Origin: CAZJBS01 sp964544475
GTDB taxonomy: Bacteria; CLD3; SB21
Assembly (NCBI GenBank): GCA_964544475.1
Contig: CAZJBS010000005.1
Location: 62,001-126,000, forward strand
Direction of reading: 5' to 3'
DNA length: 64,000 bases
Under the pieces are notes generated by a model. It searched no databases. It was not told where the DNA came from and saw only the letters and a list, made by a program, of their open reading frames with translations. This document shows positions 60,845-64,000 of this stretch, piece after piece. Numbering within the stretch: the first letter of the stretch is position 1; each line of letters opens with the position of its first letter. The position numbers and the translations under genes were made by a program.

Positions 60845-61162
60845 GTGTACGCCGTAGTTGATATCAAAGGTTTTCAGTACAAATGCGAAGAAGGCAAGAG
60901 GATGGTCCTTCCCCGCATTGCTGAGGCGGAAGTGGGCGACAAGATTGTATTCGAAAATGTCCTGCTCGTTTCCGGAAATGGCGACGTCCAAGTTGGCGCG
61001 CCTACCGTCAAAGGTGCAACGGTCGAGACCACCGTCGTTAATCACGGTCTGGGCGACAAAGTCATTCATTTCCGTAAAGTGCGCCGCAAGGGCTTTCAGA
61101 AAAAGAAAGGCCATCGCCAGCCCTTTACCGAGGTCGAAGTGACCTCGATCAAGAGCAAATAA
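60845..61162 (+). CDS. rplU: 50S ribosomal protein L21
   Basis: The product has 105 residues, starting at GTG 60845 with AAGGAGA four bases upstream. MYAVVDIKGFQYKCEEGKRM opens the chain as in all L21 proteins, and the C-terminus holds VRRKGFQKKKGHRQPFTEVEV, the conserved KKGHRQ 23S rRNA contact. L21 binds domain V-proximal 23S rRNA in the large subunit. It is followed after 12 bp by rpmA, the universal bacterial pair, with its own promoter and a strong terminator, so this is a two-gene operon. Confidence 0.98.
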   Translation: MYAVVDIKGFQYKCEEGKRMVLPRIAEAEVGDKIVFENVLLVSGNGDVQVGAPTVKGATVETTVVNHGLGDKVIHFRKVRRKGFQKKKGHRQPFTEVEVTSIKSK

Positions 61163-61174
61163 GGAGAAACGAAC

Positions 61175-61444
61175 ATGGCTCATAAGAAAGGTCTTGGCAG
61201 TACCAAAAACGGACGGGACAGCCACGGTCAACGGCTCGGCGTGAAACGCTACAGTGGCGAATTTGTGCAGGCGGGCAATATCATCGTACGCCAGCGTGGT
61301 ACGAAAGTCCATCTCGGCAAGAATGTGGCCATCGGCAAAGACGACACTATTTATGCCCTGATCGACGGCACGGTCAAGTTCGAGCCCAAAGACAAAACTC
61401 GCAAAAAAGTCAGCGTCATTCCGCAGCCGGAGGCGCAGGCCTGA
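61175..61444 (+). CDS. rpmA: 50S ribosomal protein L27
   Basis: The product has 89 residues; AAGGAGA lies upstream of ATG 61175. The N-terminus AHKKGLGSTKNGRDSHGQRL starts directly with Ala-His-Lys, the unprocessed form whose tail reaches the peptidyl-transferase centre. GNIIVRQRGTKVHLGKNVAIG follows. There is no N-terminal extension for the Prp-type protease of Firmicutes, in line with a Gram-negative host. The gene is second in rplU-rpmA; obgE, the frequent third gene, is absent and a terminator follows. Confidence 0.98.
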   Translation: MAHKKGLGSTKNGRDSHGQRLGVKRYSGEFVQAGNIIVRQRGTKVHLGKNVAIGKDDTIYALIDGTVKFEPKDKTRKKVSVIPQPEAQA

Positions 61445-61474
61445 CCGTCTTTACCTGGCCGCTGTAAAACAACA

Positions 61475-61508
61475 CGGGTCCGGATATTTATCCGGACCCG
61501 TTTCTTTT
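61475..61508 (+). terminator. Intrinsic terminator of rplU-rpmA
   Basis: CGGGTCCGGATA (61475-61486), a two-base TT turn, and TATCCGGACCCG (61489-61500) form a perfect 12-bp stem, followed by TTTCTTTT. Confidence 0.92.
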
Positions 61509-61554
61509 GATTCGCTGACGGTCTGACCATTCACACGGCAACAAAGCGTGACGA

Positions 61555-62034
61555 TTAGGGCGGTGATTTCTTCGGTCCAACCAGACTCCGGATGACTGAC
61601 CGTACGACCACATCACCCTGCGCATCCGTGATTTGGACGTGAATCTCCACCCGGCGTTTCTCATTCGATGAAAGCACTTCAGTTCGTGCCTCCCCGACCA
61701 CGATCCCCCTGGCCTTCTTCAGATAGTCCACCGAAATGCCTTCAGGAATGAAGCGGGCATCCTCCGGCAGACCGGCCATCAAGGCCAGATTGGCGGTCAG
61801 CTCGGCAAGGTTGGCCAGCGCGATCGCGTGTATCGAATGAAGATGATTCCGCACTTTCCGTCTTTCCCGAAGCCGAATCCTGGCAAAACCCGGTTCCAGC
61901 CTGATCACGGTCGCTCCCATACTGCCGGTGTAGGGTACGTAACGGTTGATGACAAAGCTGAACACCCGATGACCCAGGGGCCATCGTTGAAGTCTTTTCC
62001 AGAGGCGGTAGATCGAATTTTCCCGATTGCTCAT
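61555..62034 (-). CDS. DUF4442/PaaI-like hotdog-fold protein
   Basis: The product has 159 residues. The centre has RNHLHSIHAIALANLAELTA, the hotdog central helix with His/Asn and Glu positions of PaaI-type thioesterases, followed by IPEGISVDYLKKARG and VEIHVQITDAQGDVVVRS strands. The fold and length match DUF4442, a hotdog group that probably hydrolyses acyl-CoA or other thioesters, here in the cytoplasm. No Shine-Dalgarno is seen before ATG 62034. It sits 40 bp after the C-N hydrolase gene on the same strand and may be the last gene of the coaX unit, though not required by coenzyme A synthesis. Confidence 0.8.
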   Translation of the reverse strand: MSNRENSIYRLWKRLQRWPLGHRVFSFVINRYVPYTGSMGATVIRLEPGFARIRLRERRKVRNHLHSIHAIALANLAELTANLALMAGLPEDARFIPEGISVDYLKKARGIVVGEARTEVLSSNEKRRVEIHVQITDAQGDVVVRSVIRSLVGPKKSPP

Positions 62035-62074
62035 CGAGGATCACCGGGCTTCCTTGGGAACCATGCGGCGTGTG

Positions 62075-62872
62075 TCATTTGGCATAAAAGGCCGGCCGCC
62101 GATCCGCCAGGAGATCATTCGACGGCGTCATATGTTTGTTTTCAGCCATGGCAAGATCCAGCGTGGTCACGTGCCCTTCTGATTTCTGCGCGGGCGCTCG
62201 GCGAAGAATGACGCCTTTCGGCGCCGTGATCTGGCTCTGACCGGTGAATTTCAAATCCCCGTGAGGACGTCGGTCATTTCCGTACCGGTTGGCCGTCACC
62301 GCAAACACGGAATTCTCAATGCACCGCGTTACCATGGCATCCTGGCAATAATTCAAAACAAGATTTGAAGGATGCGCGATCACGTGGGCCCCCAGGAGCG
62401 TCAGAGTCCTGGCCACTTCCGGAAAGATCCAGTCAAAACAGATCATCATGCCTATTCGAGCATCGCCGACCCGATGAACGGCCAACGTCGTGTCGCCGGG
62501 ATCAAACCATTTCTTCTCTTCATTGAAAAGGTGCAGTTTACGATACACATGCCGGAGGCCTTGGGGCCCGATCAGGAGCGAGGCGTTGAAACACTTGTCT
62601 TTTCGTTTTTCGGCAAAACCGGTTACGATATGCATGCGCCTCGTACGGCACAGTGCGATAAGGCTTGCAACGATTGGGCTCTTTCGGACATCCTCGGCCA
62701 GCCGAAACGCTTCAGCGCGATCGGAAAAATAATATCCGGTGAATGCCAATTCCGGCAGGACGATCAGGTCCGCTGTGGAATGTCTCAAAGCATCGACGAC
62801 CGTTTTCAAATTCGATTCCGGTTGGCCGAAAATCGGCCGGAACTGGAAATAGCCTGCGCGAAAGGGTGTCAT
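62075..62872 (-). CDS. Carbon-nitrogen hydrolase (nitrilase superfamily)
   Basis: The product has 265 residues; its ATG overlaps the coaX stop (ATGA). The Glu-Lys-Cys triad is present: Glu in LIVLPELAFTGYYF, Lys in HVYRKLHLFNE and Cys in GMMICFDWIFPE. The full-length single domain matches the amidase/omega-amidase and N-carbamoyl-hydrolase branches of the superfamily. Its substrate is an amide or nitrile that cannot be identified from the motifs. The usual fusion or glutamine-dependent partner domains are absent. Translational coupling to pantothenate kinase suggests co-expression, but a link to pantothenate breakdown is not shown. Confidence 0.93.
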   Translation of the reverse strand: MTPFRAGYFQFRPIFGQPESNLKTVVDALRHSTADLIVLPELAFTGYYFSDRAEAFRLAEDVRKSPIVASLIALCRTRRMHIVTGFAEKRKDKCFNASLLIGPQGLRHVYRKLHLFNEEKKWFDPGDTTLAVHRVGDARIGMMICFDWIFPEVARTLTLLGAHVIAHPSNLVLNYCQDAMVTRCIENSVFAVTANRYGNDRRPHGDLKFTGQSQITAPKGVILRRAPAQKSEGHVTTLDLAMAENKHMTPSNDLLADRRPAFYAK

Positions 62873-63639
62873 CGGGCCGCCTGTCTTTCGTAGATCAGGC
62901 GAAGGCCTTCCAAAACCATGTGCGGTTCAATGATCTTCAGCAGGACGGATTGCTGGACAATGGTGTGGGCCAGGCCGCCGGTGCCGACAATTTTTGTGTC
63001 CTTTCCCAATTCTTTCTTAAGACGCCCGAGGATCCCGTCCACGCTGTCCACCGCGCCGTACATGATACCGGCACGCATGCTGTCGGTCGTGTTGGTTGCA
63101 ATGAGACGGTCCGGAAACGAAAGGTCCACCTTGGGAAGTTTGGCTGCCCGGCGGTGGAGGTCGATGGATGCGGTCTCGATACCCGGCATGATCAAACCGC
63201 CGAGATATTCAGCCTTCGCACTGACGCAATCAAAGGTCGTAGCGGTTCCAAAATCCACGATAACGATCGGACCGCCGTACTTGTGAAACCCGGCCACCGC
63301 GTTGCACAATCGATCGGCCCCGACCGCCATGGGATTTTCATACAAAATCCTGATGCCCGTGTCCAGCCGCGCGCTCACAACCACCGGCTGGCACCCAAGA
63401 TGGCCCTCCGCCAGACGCTCGTAAACGGAAGTCAACTCCGGAACGACGGAACTGATGATGACACCGGAGACGTTTTTCCAGATCAACCCTTCTTTTTCAC
63501 AGAGAAAAGCGAACAGCGCAAACAATTCGTCCTCCGTCCGGCTCCCCGGGCTCCCGACCCTGAAATGGGTGCGAAGTTGAGCTCCGTCGTACATGCCCAG
63601 CACGGTGTGGGTATTGCCGATATCGATCGCGAGCAACAT
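62869..63639 (-). CDS. coaX: Type III pantothenate kinase
   Basis: The product has 256 residues with GAGAGG upstream of ATG 63639. The actin-like ATPase fold shows MLLAIDIGNTHTVLGMYDG (phosphate loop 1), VGADRLCNAVAGFHKYG with the catalytic-type Asp, VDFGTATTFDCVSAK (phosphate loop 2) and GGLIMPGIETAS. GTGGLAHTI near the C-terminus is the adenosine motif. CoaX phosphorylates pantothenate, the first step of coenzyme A synthesis, and unlike CoaA is not inhibited by CoA. It heads a minus-strand unit with the C-N hydrolase. A biotin ligase gene (birA), its frequent partner, is not in the window. Confidence 0.97.
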   Translation of the reverse strand: MLLAIDIGNTHTVLGMYDGAQLRTHFRVGSPGSRTEDELFALFAFLCEKEGLIWKNVSGVIISSVVPELTSVYERLAEGHLGCQPVVVSARLDTGIRILYENPMAVGADRLCNAVAGFHKYGGPIVIVDFGTATTFDCVSAKAEYLGGLIMPGIETASIDLHRRAAKLPKVDLSFPDRLIATNTTDSMRAGIMYGAVDSVDGILGRLKKELGKDTKIVGTGGLAHTIVQQSVLLKIIEPHMVLEGLRLIYERQAAR

Positions 63640-64000
63640 GGCATCCTCTCCGTTGGTCCTTGTTTGGCGTGCCCATAGTACTACGGTGTGAAACCACTTG
63701 CAAGGAATTTAGATTCTGCGGGTGTCGAATGGTCATAACCCACACCTCCGACCAGACTTTCAGCTTGTCTTACTGAAAGGACTTGATTAATATGAACCCG
63801 AACCTGGGATATCGTCTTTCAGTCCCCATTGGAGAAACTGTCATACCGGCATGGCTATCTGCTTTTCCTGCATGCATGACAGGCCTGCACCGTTGCAGGG
63901 TCGAGCCGGGCTAACAGGGTGACTTCAGTACCGTCAGGCGGTTGTCCGGCTGAGGAATTTGGAGTTACTTGATCGCTTTCGTTCCTGATCTTCTAGATTA
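63640..64000. other. 361-bp terminal stretch with the coaX promoter only
   Basis: Beyond the coaX promoter no gene, tRNA or repeat was found up to the window edge. Confidence 0.4.
63675..63703 (-). promoter_or_regulatory. coaX promoter
   Basis: On the minus strand TTGCAA (63703-63698) and TACTAT (63680-63675) are 17 bp apart. The predicted +1 at about 63668 leaves a leader of about 30 nt to the coaX ATG. Confidence 0.6.

Overview
The window reads as chromosomal DNA of a GC-rich, Gram-negative (diderm) bacterium, probably from the Fibrobacteres-Chlorobi-Bacteroidetes (FCB) superphylum or a nearby candidate phylum (KSB1, Calditrichota, Latescibacteria or Marinimicrobia type). The evidence is a PorV/PorQ-type outer-membrane protein, a 2266-residue surface protein ending in the YQNYPNPFNP-type C-terminal sorting/FlgD-like domain typical of these lineages, several PD40 (TolB-like) propeller proteins, BamD- and SurA-like envelope biogenesis proteins, and many lipoproteins. 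The phylum is inferred; there is no rRNA in the window.

Layout. 1-6.2 kb (minus): the edge-truncated beta subunit of an acyl-CoA carboxylase, then an envelope operon (PorV-like protein, HhH outer-membrane protein, PD40 protein). 6.3-13.6 kb (plus): a translationally coupled pair, a giant dikinase-like protein whose phosphohistidine domain precedes its ATP-grasp domain, and a malic-enzyme/phosphotransacetylase fusion whose catalytic residues look lost. 13.7-18.6 kb (plus): a secreted unknown, an SDR, a Tat-exported superoxide dismutase, a pterin carbinolamine dehydratase, a structured RNA that looks like 6S RNA, and a 530-residue helical/TPR protein. 18.6-22.6 kb (minus): PhoD-like phosphatase, MacB-type permease and MacA/HlyD-type adaptor without an ATPase.

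22.7-32.5 kb is accessory in character: a Type II restriction-modification pair (convergent M and R, palindromic operator inside the M promoter), the giant LamG/beta-helix/cadherin-like surface protein, a CsgG/LpoB-like protein and about 550 bp of non-coding DNA with inverted repeats. Base composition there looks more AT-rich than in the flanks.

32.6-39.4 kb: malate dehydrogenase (minus), then aldehyde dehydrogenase, SurA-like foldase, a short Rossmann-like protein, an anchored/exported unknown and a DUF58 protein (plus). 39.4-46 kb is one minus-strand operon: an 861-residue unknown, class II glutamine amidotransferase, BamD-like lipoprotein, nadD and an MsbA-like ABC exporter. 46.3-51.5 kb: a LytS/LytTR two-component pair, a duplicated NTF2-like protein, an AT-rich CPBP protease island and a nitronate monooxygenase-like enzyme. 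51.5-64 kb: prolyl oligopeptidase, uvrB plus a TPR lipoprotein, a lipoprotein of unknown function, a fumarylacetoacetate-hydrolase-family enzyme, a TPR-PD40 protein, a LysE exporter, rplU-rpmA with promoter and terminator, and a coaX / C-N hydrolase / hotdog gene set.

The strongest candidate for something undescribed is the dikinase plus pseudo-malic-enzyme pair at 6355-13598. The self-regulated R-M unit, the 6S-like RNA and the 861-residue orphan protein are secondary. All calls come from reading the sequence; no database search was possible.
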